Origin: Nocardia yamanashiensis NBRC 100130
GTDB lineage: Bacteria; Actinomycetota; Actinomycetes; Mycobacteriales; Mycobacteriaceae
Length of the DNA stretch: 64,000 nt
Reading direction: 5' to 3'
Assembly: GCF_001613325.1 (NCBI RefSeq)
Contig: NZ_BDCD01000020.1
Coordinates: forward strand, 186,001 to 250,000
This document shows, one piece after another, positions 33,165 through 41,676 of this stretch. A program made the position numbers and the translations under genes. The notes under the pieces are model-generated. The model was given only the letters and a program-made list of their open reading frames with translations. It searched no databases and was not told the DNA's origin. The number at the start of each line of letters is the position of its first letter. Positions within the stretch are counted from its first letter, which is position 1.

Positions 33165-34337
33165 ATGAACGCCCTCCCCGCCTCCGCCCAGGTCGTCATC
33201 GTCGGCGCCGGGCCCGCCGGTCTCACCGCCGGCATCGCGCTCGCCGACGCGGGCGTGGACGTGCTGCTGCTGGACCGTCTGGCCGAGGGCGCGAACACTT
33301 CCCGGGCCGCCGTGATCCACGCGCGCACGTTGGAAGTGCTGGAGGAGTATGGGGTTACCGCTCAGCTGCGTGAACGTGGCGTCGTGGTACCGGATTTCGT
33401 GCTGTGGGACGGTGACCGGGCCCTGGCGCACCTCGGCTTCTCGGGCCTGCCCACCGACTACCCGTACACGCTCATGCTCGGCCAGGAGACCACCGAGGCG
33501 CTGCTGCTGGCGCGGCTGGAGAAGGCGGGCGGGCAGGTGCATCGCCCCTACGAGGTCACCGGGGTCATCCAGGACGGCGACGGCGCAACCGTCGAATACC
33601 GTGACGCCGCAGGCGAGACCGGTTCCGTCCGAGCCGATTACGTGATCGGCGCCGACGGCATGCACAGCCGGGTCCGCGACGCCGCCGGCATCGGCTTCAC
33701 CGGCTCCACCTACCAGGAGTCCTTCGTCCTCGCCGACGTCCACATGGCGTGGCCGGACCCGCGCACCCAGGTCTCCCTGCATCTTTCACCCGAAGGCGTC
33801 ACCGTCGTCGCCCCGCTCCCCGACGAGACCGGCACTCGTTACCGCGTGGTCGCCACCGTTGCGGAAGCCCCCGAGCACCCGACCCTCGCCGATATCCAGG
33901 CGATCATCGACGCCCGCCGCCCCGGCGCGCACGTCAAGGTCCAGGAAGTGCTGTGGAGCAGCCGCTTCCGCATCCACCACCGCGTCGCCGACGCCTACCG
34001 CGCCGGCCGCCTCTTCCTCGCCGGCGACGCCGCCCATGTGCACAGCCCCGCCGGCGGGCAGGGCATGAACACCGGTATTCAGGACGCCGCACTGCTGGGC
34101 ACTCTGCTCGGGCGTGTGCTCAACGGCGAAGCAGCCGTTCTGCTCGACGAGTACGAGACGAAGCGCCGCCCCGTGGCGTTGGGGGTCGTCGCTTTCACCG
34201 ACCGCATCACCCGTATGGCGACGCTGCGCGCACGCCCCGCTCGCGCGATACGGAACTTGCTCATCAGCAACGTCACCCGCATTCCAGCGGTGCGGAAGGC
34301 GATCACCTTCCGCCTGGCCGAACTAGCCAACCGCTGA
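33165..34337 (+). CDS. FAD-dependent aromatic monooxygenase (PheA/TfdB type)
   Basis: Flavoprotein of 390 aa with VVIVGAGPAGLTAGIAL (residues 10-26), the DG motif VIGADGMHSRVRDAAG near 160, and LFLAGDAAHVHSPAGGQGMNTGIQDA near 283. All three FAD/NAD(P)H signatures of class A hydroxylases are intact. AGGAG precedes the ATG. Probable role: hydroxylation, and so detoxification, of a phenolic or antibiotic-like compound, induced through the divergent TetR protein. The 160-bp leader after the promoter has no recognised element. Confidence 0.88.
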   Translation: MNALPASAQVVIVGAGPAGLTAGIALADAGVDVLLLDRLAEGANTSRAAVIHARTLEVLEEYGVTAQLRERGVVVPDFVLWDGDRALAHLGFSGLPTDYPYTLMLGQETTEALLLARLEKAGGQVHRPYEVTGVIQDGDGATVEYRDAAGETGSVRADYVIGADGMHSRVRDAAGIGFTGSTYQESFVLADVHMAWPDPRTQVSLHLSPEGVTVVAPLPDETGTRYRVVATVAEAPEHPTLADIQAIIDARRPGAHVKVQEVLWSSRFRIHHRVADAYRAGRLFLAGDAAHVHSPAGGQGMNTGIQDAALLGTLLGRVLNGEAAVLLDEYETKRRPVALGVVAFTDRITRMATLRARPARAIRNLLISNVTRIPAVRKAITFRLAELANR

Positions 34338-34340
34338 ACC

Positions 34341-34416
34341 TGGAGTTTTGCTCCACTTTCAGGCCCCCGCCGTCGGGTTTCCGACAGATCACGGGTGAAA
34401 GTGGAGCAAAACTCCA
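34341..34416. repeat. Long inverted-repeat element, copy 1
   Basis: Perfect 21-bp arms (34341-34361 and 34396-34416) flank a 34-nt spacer. The core TTTTGCTCCACTTT / AAAGTGGAGCAAAA is shared with copy 2 at 59756-59819, as is a 19-nt right arm. It sits between convergent genes (monooxygenase and NADAR protein), so it may serve as a bidirectional terminator or be a small interspersed element. Confidence 0.75.
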
Positions 34417-34424
34417 ATCACCGG

Positions 34425-34976
34425 TCAGCCCAACGCAGCTCGCGCATCCATCAACGCGAACCCCAGCAAATTCTCGCCCCGCCACGTCGCCGGGTGCGCT
34501 GCGTCCGGATGCTCCGCCCCCAACCCGATCCCCCAAATGGTGTCCCGCGGCGCGGCTTCCACCAGCACCTTCTCACCGGTCGCCAACAGGAATTCACGGA
34601 GCGCCGCATGTTGCCCGAATTTGGCGATACTCCCCCGCAGCACGATGTCGTACCGATGCGCCACCCAGGCGTCCTGGTCGAAGCCGCGGACCGCTCGCCC
34701 GATCCGCTTCGCATCGGCGGGCGTCTCGCTCGCCAGCACCTTCCCCCGCATCTCCTCGTCGCCGAAGAGCCGCGCCTTCTCACCCATCATGAAATGTTCG
34801 GCGCTGTGGTAATTCTGACCGTCGACGGTGAACTCCACCGGCCACCACTGGCTGAGCACCCACTTCCCCACTTCGTGCCCCGGAGTCCGGGTGTGTCCCC
34901 AGAAGTAGAGGAATTCCGGTCTGGATCCGTCCGCCATCTCGGCTGTCAGCTGCGCCCTGTCCACGTCGCCCGACAT
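34425..34976 (-). CDS. NADAR-family (DUF1768/YbiA-like) protein
   Basis: Protein of 183 aa with the family pattern: FLYFWGHTR, LSQWWPVEFTVDGQNYHSAEHFMMGEKARLFGD near residue 50, and the C-terminal DTIWGIGLGAEHPDAAHPATWRGENLLG. NADAR proteins are N-glycosidases acting on riboflavin intermediates or ADP-ribosylated molecules; the substrate here is not known. Start ATG 34976 was chosen because the extra upstream residues lack family similarity. The open frame to 35066 is not needed. Confidence 0.88.
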   Translation of the reverse strand: MSGDVDRAQLTAEMADGSRPEFLYFWGHTRTPGHEVGKWVLSQWWPVEFTVDGQNYHSAEHFMMGEKARLFGDEEMRGKVLASETPADAKRIGRAVRGFDQDAWVAHRYDIVLRGSIAKFGQHAALREFLLATGEKVLVEAAPRDTIWGIGLGAEHPDAAHPATWRGENLLGFALMDARAALG

Positions 34977-35106
34977 TAGTGGAACCGGGTGACGACGTCC
35001 GCTGGGTATCCGGCGCTCTGGCGACACGCCGCGGTGTAGCCGAGCATTCGCTGACCTGTCCGGCACAGTTCAGCTGATGTTGAGGCGGCTGATGAAAGGT
35101 CGGGGC

Positions 35107-36684
35107 ATGGCACCGCATTCGACACCTCGGCAATCCGGTTTCTCGCGCCGCACCCTGTTGCGCACCACCGCGGCCGGACTGGTCATCGCACCCGGTCTGG
35201 TCGCGTGTTCCAAGGACAACGGCCCGGCGCTGGTGCGTCAGCGTCCTACGCTGACCCACGGCGTGGCGGTCGGCGATCCGCGCGGTGACGGGGCGCTCAT
35301 CTGGGCGCGGTCGGATCAGCCGGCCAAGCTGATCGTGGAGACCGCGGCGACCGAATCCTTCAAGGACGCCAAGCGTTTCGAGGGGCCGATGCTGACGCCG
35401 GACAGTGACGGGACCGGGCGGGTGCGGGTCAACGGGCTGCCCGCCGGTTCACAGGTGCACTACCGGGTGACCTTGGAAGGCGAGGGCGGCGCTACCTCCG
35501 AGGCGGTCACCGGCGTCTTCCGCACCGTGCCCTCGTCGGCATCCGATATCACGCTGCTCTGGTCCGGCGATGTGGTCGGGCAGGGCTACGGCATCAACCC
35601 GGATCTCGGCGGTATGAAGATCTTCTCCGCCATGGCCGCACGCGACCCGCACTTCTTCATTCACTCCGGCGATTCCATCTATGCCGACGGGCCGTTGCAG
35701 GAATCGGTCACGCTGCCCGACGGCCGCGTCTGGCGCAATACCGTCTCGCAGGCGAAAAGCGCTGTCGCCCAGACCCTGGACCAGTTCCGCGGCAACTACG
35801 CCTACAACCTGACCGACGAGCACTATCGGAAGTTCAACTCCTCGGTGGCGCAGATCGTCCAATGGGACGACCACGAAACGGTCAACAACTGGTACCACGG
35901 CGGCCTGGTCGCCGAATCCAAGGGTTACACCGAGCGCAGCATGGACACCCTCGCCACCCGCTCCTGGCAGGCCTTCCACGAATGGATGCCGTTGGAGCCC
36001 AAGGAAGCCGTCGACGGCCGCCTCTACCGCAAGATCTCCTACGGCCCGTTGCTGGACGTGTTCGTGCTCGACATGCGCGCCTACAAGGACGAGAACAACG
36101 AGAACCGCTCCCCCGACGGGAAGATCTTCGGCCCGGCCCAAACCCAATGGCTGATGGACGGTTTGCGCGACTCCAAGGCCACCTGGAAGATCGTCGCCAA
36201 TGATCTGCCGCTGGGCCTGGTGGTCAAGGACGGCGAACAGAAGGATCGCACCGCCTTCGAGGGCCCGGCCAATGCCGATCCGGGGATGCCGTCCGGTCGC
36301 GAGGTCGAGATCGCCAAGGTGCTCAGCTCCATCAAGGCGAACAAGGTGAGCGGCGTGGTGTGGCTGACCGCCGACGTGCACTACACGGCCGCGCATCGCT
36401 ATTCCCCCGAGCGCGCCGCCTTCAAGGACTTCGATGAATTCTGGGAGTTCGTCTCCGGGCCGCTCAACGCCGGTGCGTTCGGCCCGAACGACCTGGACGG
36501 AACCTTCGGCCCGGAGGCCGTTTTCGTGCACGCGCCGCCGGTTCAGAACGCATCGCCGCTGGATGGCGCCTTCCAGCACTTCGGTGAAGTGCGCATCGAC
36601 GGCAAGTCCCGCGAACTCACGGTGAACCTGTGTGACGCGACGGGGAACGTGCTGTTCACGCAGCGTCTCACCCCCGCACACTGA
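35107..36684 (+). CDS. phoD: PhoD-family alkaline phosphatase, Tat-exported
   Basis: About 525 aa from ATG 35107. The N-terminus has a Tat motif SRRTLLRTT and a possible lipobox (GLVAC), so it is exported folded and may be lipid anchored. PhoD hallmarks are GVAVGDPRGDGALIWAR at the N-terminal domain, the metal-site segments LLWSGDVVGQGYG and IHSGDSIYADG, VQWDDHETVNNWY, and WLTADVHYTAAHRY. It releases phosphate from phosphodiesters and phosphomonoesters outside the cell, using Ca and Fe in the family. No PhoB box was identified. Confidence 0.92.
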   Translation: MAPHSTPRQSGFSRRTLLRTTAAGLVIAPGLVACSKDNGPALVRQRPTLTHGVAVGDPRGDGALIWARSDQPAKLIVETAATESFKDAKRFEGPMLTPDSDGTGRVRVNGLPAGSQVHYRVTLEGEGGATSEAVTGVFRTVPSSASDITLLWSGDVVGQGYGINPDLGGMKIFSAMAARDPHFFIHSGDSIYADGPLQESVTLPDGRVWRNTVSQAKSAVAQTLDQFRGNYAYNLTDEHYRKFNSSVAQIVQWDDHETVNNWYHGGLVAESKGYTERSMDTLATRSWQAFHEWMPLEPKEAVDGRLYRKISYGPLLDVFVLDMRAYKDENNENRSPDGKIFGPAQTQWLMDGLRDSKATWKIVANDLPLGLVVKDGEQKDRTAFEGPANADPGMPSGREVEIAKVLSSIKANKVSGVVWLTADVHYTAAHRYSPERAAFKDFDEFWEFVSGPLNAGAFGPNDLDGTFGPEAVFVHAPPVQNASPLDGAFQHFGEVRIDGKSRELTVNLCDATGNVLFTQRLTPAH

Positions 36685-36738
36685 GACGGCTGTCCAACTA
36701 CGAGCGCGACGGGCGCGACTATGGTTAGCTGTAGCGCC

Positions 36739-37998
36739 ATGAGCACGCCCGTCTCCACGCTCCCCGAAGAATTCCTGCCCCGCGATACCGCGGATGTGGT
36801 TCGCACCGTGCGGGATTCACGCAAGAATACGAAACCCCTGATCATCCGGGGTGGGGAACGGCCGGACGAGGAACTGGCGGTGCCCGATCACGGGCAGGTG
36901 CTCTCGCTGCGCAAGATGAACCGGGTCCAGGTGGTGGATGCGGACGCGCGCACGGTGCGGGTGCAGGCGGGCGCCAAATTGTCCGATATCGACAGAACCC
37001 TTGCGGCGCACGGGCTCGGGCTGCCGGTGGTCGGCGACCATCGGGACATCACGGCGGGCGGGTTCGCGGCCGTGGGCGGGCTCTCGGCGGCCTCGCACAA
37101 GTACGGCATGTTCAGCGACAATGTGGTGGAGCTCGAATACGTCGATCAGGACGGGCGTTTCGGCACCTGCGGGCGCACGCATCATGTGGAGCGGTTCCGC
37201 AAGATCCTGGGCGGGGGCGGGCGCACCGGGATCATCACCGCGCTGACGCTCGAAGTGAACACGGTCGACAAGGACCGCACCTGGCTGACCTCGGACGCGC
37301 ATCGCTTCCTGGATTTCGACACCTTCGTCGAGCAGTCGTTCAAAGCGATTCAGTCGCCGGGCGATTCGCTGCTGCAGTCCGGCCGCTGGGTCGATACCGC
37401 GCCCCTGAAAGTGTCGCGACCGGTCGGTACCGGTCATGTGCAGCTCGGCACCGTCCGCTTCGGCCAGTGGTCCAGCCTGCACCCCACCACCCCCAACCTG
37501 TCGCTGCGCGCCCGCCGCGAGGTCGGTGCGCGTGCCCGTAAATCGCTGGGCGCCATCGCCTCCTCGGCCAGCGGGCGCGCCGGCATGCCCGTGCGCAATG
37601 CCGCGGCCGGCGCCCTCATGTTCGCTCCGAAGGTGCTGACGCTGCGCGATGCGGAGTACCTGGCCGATACCGTCATCAGCTCCTCGGAGCGCGGACCGGC
37701 CTATCGCGTCTCGCTTTTCGCGCCCATGACGTCCTATACGCGGGTGTTCCACCGGCTGCACGATCTGTTCTCCGGGCATCGCGAACGCACCGGGTGCTTC
37801 ACCGTCATCTCGGCCATGACCTATGGTGTGCGGTCCCGCTACCTGCACGAACTCGATAACGAAGACCACGCCTTCATCACCTTCACCTGCCGGCTGCGCC
37901 CGGCCGCGCTGCCCTCGGAACTGTTGCGGGACATCGTTTCCTCGATCGACGAGATCTGCGTCTCCGAACGCGCCCGGCGTTATGACCCGACCGATTAG
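36739..37998 (+). CDS. FAD-binding (PCMH/VAO-type) oxidoreductase
   Basis: About 419 aa from ATG 36739. The FAD_binding_4 domain is seen in PLIIRGGERPDEELAV, VQAGAKLSDIDRTLAAHGLGLPVVGDHRDITAGGFAAVGGLSAASHKYG and ILGGGGRTGIITALTLEVN. The C-terminal half has no recognised substrate domain. It could be an oxidase or dehydrogenase acting on a sugar or alcohol. It lies 54 bp after phoD on the same strand, so cotranscription is possible. Confidence 0.75.
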   Translation: MSTPVSTLPEEFLPRDTADVVRTVRDSRKNTKPLIIRGGERPDEELAVPDHGQVLSLRKMNRVQVVDADARTVRVQAGAKLSDIDRTLAAHGLGLPVVGDHRDITAGGFAAVGGLSAASHKYGMFSDNVVELEYVDQDGRFGTCGRTHHVERFRKILGGGGRTGIITALTLEVNTVDKDRTWLTSDAHRFLDFDTFVEQSFKAIQSPGDSLLQSGRWVDTAPLKVSRPVGTGHVQLGTVRFGQWSSLHPTTPNLSLRARREVGARARKSLGAIASSASGRAGMPVRNAAAGALMFAPKVLTLRDAEYLADTVISSSERGPAYRVSLFAPMTSYTRVFHRLHDLFSGHRERTGCFTVISAMTYGVRSRYLHELDNEDHAFITFTCRLRPAALPSELLRDIVSSIDEICVSERARRYDPTD

Positions 37999-38006
37999 AA
38001 TGTGTT

Positions 38007-38053
38007 CCGCCGCACTCCCAGCAACCGGTTAGCAGCCGGGAGCGGTGCGGCGG
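38007..38053 (+). terminator. Weak hairpin after the FAD oxidoreductase
   Basis: Stem CCGCCGCAC (38007-38015) with GTGCGGCGG (38045-38053), plus an inner TCCC/GGGA. There is no U-run, so it may be a terminator or an mRNA structure in the leader of the next gene. Confidence 0.35.
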
Positions 38054-38122
38054 TATCGGTACTGTCGGCGGGGTGCCGGTGCATGGTTCAGCTCATTCTT
38101 TCCAGCGAAGGTTGCCTGTCCC

Positions 38123-38938
38123 ATGATCGAATTCCGTGCTGCCCGCCGTCCCAGACCCGCCGCCCTACCCGGCAAACAACCCATAGCCGGTAAGCGGGTG
38201 GTCATCACCGACGCCTGCTCCGATATCGGCCGCGCCACCGCCCGCCTGCTCACCAGCCAGGACGCCGAGGTGATCCTGGTGGCCCGCAACGGCGCTCAAC
38301 TCGTCGAAGACTGCGCCCAGCTCATCGAATCCGGTGGCCGCGCGCACTGGTACCGCTGCGACCTGTCCGCCCTCGGCGACGTCGACCAGCTCGTCGAATG
38401 GCTGCTCACCGAATTCGACAGCATCGACGTCCTGGTCAACAACGCGGCCCGTCCCACCCGCCGCCCCGTCCTGCAATCCCTGGACCGCTTCCGCGACTAC
38501 CAGCGCACCATGGCCGCCAACTACTTCGGCCCCCTCCGCCTCACCCTGGGCCTGCTCCCCGCCATGCTCGCCGGCGGCTCCGGCCACGTGGTCAACGTAG
38601 GCCCCTGGAACCCCACCACCGGCGCCGCCCCCAACTACGCCTCCTACGCCAGCTCCCAAGCCGCCTGGACCACCTTCGGCCAATGCGCCGACGCCGAACT
38701 CTCCCCCCGCGGCATCCACGTCACCGCCGTCCACTACCCCGCCTTCCGCCCCGACGCGACCACCCCCACCGCCTTCACCGAACAACCCCTTTTGAACCCC
38801 GAAGAAGCCGCCCGCTGGATCGAAACCGCCATCCGCACCCGCCCCACCCAAATCCACCCCCGCTTCCCCCGCGCCCTCCTCGGCCTGGCCAACATGGCCC
38901 CCCGCACCACCCGCCTGAAACACGCCCTCGGCATCTGA
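38123..38938 (+). CDS. SDR-fold protein with degraded active site
   Basis: Protein of 271 aa from ATG 38123. The overall SDR layout is clear: VVITDACSDIGRATARLL at the start, VLVNNAARPTRRP, and YASYASSQAAW near the expected active site. However, the glycine-rich cofactor motif TGxxxGIG reads TDACSDIG, the catalytic Ser region VVNVSS reads VVNVGP, and the Lys of YxxxK is Gln (YASSQ). It is therefore unlikely to be a normal NAD(P)H oxidoreductase; a binding or partner role is more plausible. An in-frame upstream start at 38045 lies in the hairpin region and was rejected. Confidence 0.75.
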   Translation: MIEFRAARRPRPAALPGKQPIAGKRVVITDACSDIGRATARLLTSQDAEVILVARNGAQLVEDCAQLIESGGRAHWYRCDLSALGDVDQLVEWLLTEFDSIDVLVNNAARPTRRPVLQSLDRFRDYQRTMAANYFGPLRLTLGLLPAMLAGGSGHVVNVGPWNPTTGAAPNYASYASSQAAWTTFGQCADAELSPRGIHVTAVHYPAFRPDATTPTAFTEQPLLNPEEAARWIETAIRTRPTQIHPRFPRALLGLANMAPRTTRLKHALGI

Positions 38939-38961
38939 CTTTCGGTAATCCGATGAGGGGA

Positions 38962-38996
38962 GGCGGGTCGCCCGCGGCCGGGGCGACCCGCCTTTT
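38962..38996 (+). terminator. Rho-independent terminator
   Basis: A perfect 12-bp GC-rich stem (38962-38973 with 38981-38992), 7-nt loop and TTTT follow the degenerate SDR gene. Confidence 0.85.
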
Positions 38997-39101
38997 CACG
39001 TCGCGAAACATATTCCCGCACAACCGATGACAAGGTCATCGCCCTGCGTTCACACTGGTGGTGCGGGGATCGCCGGCCTACGCCGGGGAGGAGGTGCCCC
39101 G

Positions 39102-39704
39102 ATGAGTTTCCGCGGCAGCGACCCGATTCTCGTGTTCGCGACTTCCGACAAGGGAGGCGCGGGCCGAACGGTAACCACCGCCAACATCGCCTACCGGCTG
39201 TGCCTGCACGGCCATGATGTGGCCTACGTGGACTCCGATTTCGGCTCGCCGACGGCTGGGACGGTATTCGAGATCGGTACGGCGGAACACGGAGTGAAAG
39301 CGGGGACCGGCCTGCATTCCTATCTGCTCGGCGAAATCGGTGCTGCCGCACGACTCGACGTCGGCCGGACCACCGACCGTCGGCAGTTGCGCGACATGCC
39401 ACCCGGAGCAGGGAAGCTGCTGCTCGTTCCGGGCGATGCGGGCGGCGCGGAGTTCCTCGTCGCCGACGACATGATCGTGGAACGCTGTATCGCGCTGTTG
39501 AACTCGCTGGCCGCCGAATTCAGCGTGGTGATGGTCGATCTCAGTGCCGGCCGTTCGGTCGCGCTGGAACTCGCTCTACGCGCTACGGCTGGTTCCCGGC
39601 GCCGAGTACGGACACGATCGCGCGACTCCGCCCGAGAAACAGCGGAGGCATTCGCACATCTCGCACGACGACTCACCGACTCCGTGACCTGGGATACCGA
39701 ATGA
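39102..39704 (+). CDS. Shortened SCO2523-type variant P-loop (ParA/MinD-like) protein
   Basis: Protein of 200 aa from ATG 39102, with GGAGGAGG just upstream. ParA-like deviant Walker A: ATSDKGGAGRTVTTANIAYRL, in which the usual final Lys of KGGxGKT is Arg; then VDSDFGSPTAGTVFEIG, LLLVPGDAGGAEF and VVMVDLSAGRSVALELAL. This matches the SCO2523 family of Streptomyces as I recall it, but those proteins continue for roughly another 100 residues with a WLVFHRWTRQH-like segment. Here that part is replaced by about 40 Arg-rich residues, so the gene looks C-terminally truncated. Its usual cassette partners are not nearby. Confidence 0.65.
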   Translation: MSFRGSDPILVFATSDKGGAGRTVTTANIAYRLCLHGHDVAYVDSDFGSPTAGTVFEIGTAEHGVKAGTGLHSYLLGEIGAAARLDVGRTTDRRQLRDMPPGAGKLLLVPGDAGGAEFLVADDMIVERCIALLNSLAAEFSVVMVDLSAGRSVALELALRATAGSRRRVRTRSRDSARETAEAFAHLARRLTDSVTWDTE

Positions 39705-39742
39705 CGCGCGCGCCGACCGATCGCGACTTACTACTGGAACAG

Positions 39743-39778
39743 CGAAGCGCCCCACCCGGATTCGGGTGGGGCGCTTCG
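39743..39778. terminator. Bidirectional hairpin terminator
   Basis: A perfect 16-bp stem (39743-39758 with 39763-39778) and 4-nt loop lie between the convergent P-loop gene (ends 39704) and ctaF (ends 39805). Confidence 0.85.
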
Positions 39779-39804
39779 TTCAGTTTGCTCGGCCGAGCGT
39801 CAGC

Positions 39805-40221
39805 TCAGTGCTTTTCCGGGCCGAGGTGGTACTCGAAGACCAGGCCGCCGGCGGCGATGAGCACGCAGACGACGCCGGTGCCGATGAGCCAGAATTCGAA
39901 GAAGGCGAAGCCGAGGGCGGTGATGGAGCCCGCGGCGGCCAGCAGGATGGGCCAGAACGAGCCGGGCGAGAAGAAGCCCAGGTCGCCGGCGCCGTCCACG
40001 ATTTCGGCTTCTTCGTAGTCCTCGGGACGCAGGTCCAGGCGGCGGGCCACGAAGCGGAAGTAGGTGGCCACGATCAGGGCCAGGCCCGCGGACAGGACGA
40101 TGGCGGTGGTGCCCGCCCATTCGACGCCGGTCCGGGACTGGCCGGTGAAGTAGCCGTACACGACGGCCACGATCACGAAGAAGACCGTGATCAGTTCGAA
40201 GATGCGAGCTTCGACCTTCAT
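39805..40221 (-). CDS. ctaF: Cytochrome c oxidase subunit IV, actinobacterial type
   Basis: Membrane protein of 138 aa with four hydrophobic helices, beginning MKVEARIFELITVFFVIVAVVYGYF; about the length of mycobacterial CtaF. It is a small structural subunit of the aa3 oxidase in the bc1-aa3 supercomplex. It starts 13 bp after the ctaC stop, so the two form an operon. Confidence 0.94.
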   Translation of the reverse strand: MKVEARIFELITVFFVIVAVVYGYFTGQSRTGVEWAGTTAIVLSAGLALIVATYFRFVARRLDLRPEDYEEAEIVDGAGDLGFFSPGSFWPILLAAAGSITALGFAFFEFWLIGTGVVCVLIAAGGLVFEYHLGPEKH

Positions 40222-40234
40222 ATCAGTTCAGTCC

Positions 40235-41326
40235 TCACTTGGCTTCCGCGCGCTCATTACCGCGGGCAGTCCGGTCGGTATTGAACGGCTTGGTGGTGAT
40301 GGCGACCGGGGACTCGCCGATGCTCTCCAGGGACTCGGCATTGGTCTTGCCGGCCTTGCGGGCGTCCAGGTACTGCTTGAACTTCTCCGGCGAGACCGCG
40401 CGGACCTCGAAGTTCATCATCGAGTGGAAGGTGCCGCACATCTCGGCGCAACGGCCGACGAACGCGCCTTCCTTCTCGATCTTGGTGATCTGGAAGACGT
40501 TGTCCGAGTTGTTTTCCTTCGGGTTCGGCATCACGTCGCGCTTGAACAGGAACTCCGGCACCCAGAAGGAGTGGATGACGTCCGCGGCGGCCAGCTGGAA
40601 CTCGATGTTCTTGCCGGTCGGCAGCACCAGGATCGGGATCTCGTTGGAGGTGCCGACGGTCTCGATCTTGTCGTAGTGCAGGTAGGAGATGTCGTTCGCG
40701 GGCTTGCCGTTGTTCGGGCCGGGCTGCGGGTGACCGTCCTCGGTGCGCTCCTTGTAGCGCTCGTCGATCTCGGTGTTCATCTCCTGGCGATCGTGATCGA
40801 CGCCGTCGTAGATCGCGCTGCCGTCCTTGAGGTCGACCTTCTGGTAGCCGAACTTCCAGTTCCACTGGAAGGCGGTCACATCCACGGTGACGTCCGGGTC
40901 GGCGACCTTCTCGTGCACGTAGTTCTGCACCACCACGGTGAAGTAGAACAGCACCGCGATGATCACGAACGGGATGGCCGTGTAGCTGAGCTCAAGCGGC
41001 ACGTTGTAACCGGTCTGACGCGGGAACTCCGGCGAATTCGCCTTCTTGCGGTGGAACGCGATGGTCCAGAAGGTCAGACCCCACACCAGCACGCCCATCG
41101 CCAGCGCGGCGATGACGGACCAGGTCCACAGTTCACGCATCCGGGTGGCCTGCGGCGTGACGCCCGAGGGCCAACCGAACCGAAGCCACGGGTTGTCGAT
41201 CGAGCAACCGGAGACGAGCATCGCGGTCATCCCCAAGGACACCGCCAGCCCGGCCCGCCGAAGGATACGGCCTCGCCGACCCTGGGCGGGTCGTGCCCCT
41301 ATCGCCTCGCTCGCCTTGTGCGCCAC
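40235..41326 (-). CDS. ctaC: aa3-type cytochrome c oxidase subunit II
   Basis: Subunit II with the CuA site. The 363-aa protein from GTG 41326 has a lipobox MLVSGC near residue 40, two transmembrane helices, then the cupredoxin domain with VTAFQWNWKFGY, the CuA His in ADVIHSFWVPE, and CAEMCGTFHSMM carrying two Cys, His and Met ligands. GTG 41326 is chosen because AGGAAGG lies 8 nt upstream; a TTG at 41332 is the alternative. It receives electrons from the diheme QcrC. It diverges from asnB, as in mycobacteria. Confidence 0.96.
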   Translation of the reverse strand: MAHKASEAIGARPAQGRRGRILRRAGLAVSLGMTAMLVSGCSIDNPWLRFGWPSGVTPQATRMRELWTWSVIAALAMGVLVWGLTFWTIAFHRKKANSPEFPRQTGYNVPLELSYTAIPFVIIAVLFYFTVVVQNYVHEKVADPDVTVDVTAFQWNWKFGYQKVDLKDGSAIYDGVDHDRQEMNTEIDERYKERTEDGHPQPGPNNGKPANDISYLHYDKIETVGTSNEIPILVLPTGKNIEFQLAAADVIHSFWVPEFLFKRDVMPNPKENNSDNVFQITKIEKEGAFVGRCAEMCGTFHSMMNFEVRAVSPEKFKQYLDARKAGKTNAESLESIGESPVAITTKPFNTDRTARGNERAEAK

Positions 41327-41676
41327 GCTCAACGCCTTCCTGGTCGTCTATCCGACTCGGCATCGCCCGGACTCCCTACCGCCGGGCGACGCAACTACAG
41401 CACGTTCTGGGAATTCTGAGAAGGCCGTACGCGAACGCACAACCGACCCTGAGAGTTTCCCAAGTACTACGCAGCGTAGACCAAACCCCCGGCCACGTTG
41501 TGCCGGGGTCGCTTTCGACACTCCGGCAATCGCATACACAGAGGACAGAGCCTCTCGCGGCGAGATCCACCCGCGTGCGGCATACTCGGACAGTACGTTT
41601 CGCGTCCCCCACGCCCCGCTCACGCCCGTGACGCGGCGCGACCATCCCCGACTCCGGAAACGAGGTTCTCGGCGCA
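41327..41676. other. Divergent promoter region of ctaC and asnB
   Basis: About 350 bp without a supported gene. It contains a perfect 13-bp palindrome CTACGCAGCGTAG (41467-41479), roughly central, which could be a regulatory site. No riboswitch-like conserved structure was recognised. Confidence 0.4.

Noticed and set aside
34338..34424. Simple rho-independent terminator
   Set aside because: The 34-nt spacer, 21-bp arms and a second copy elsewhere fit an interspersed repeat better, although it may also terminate transcription.
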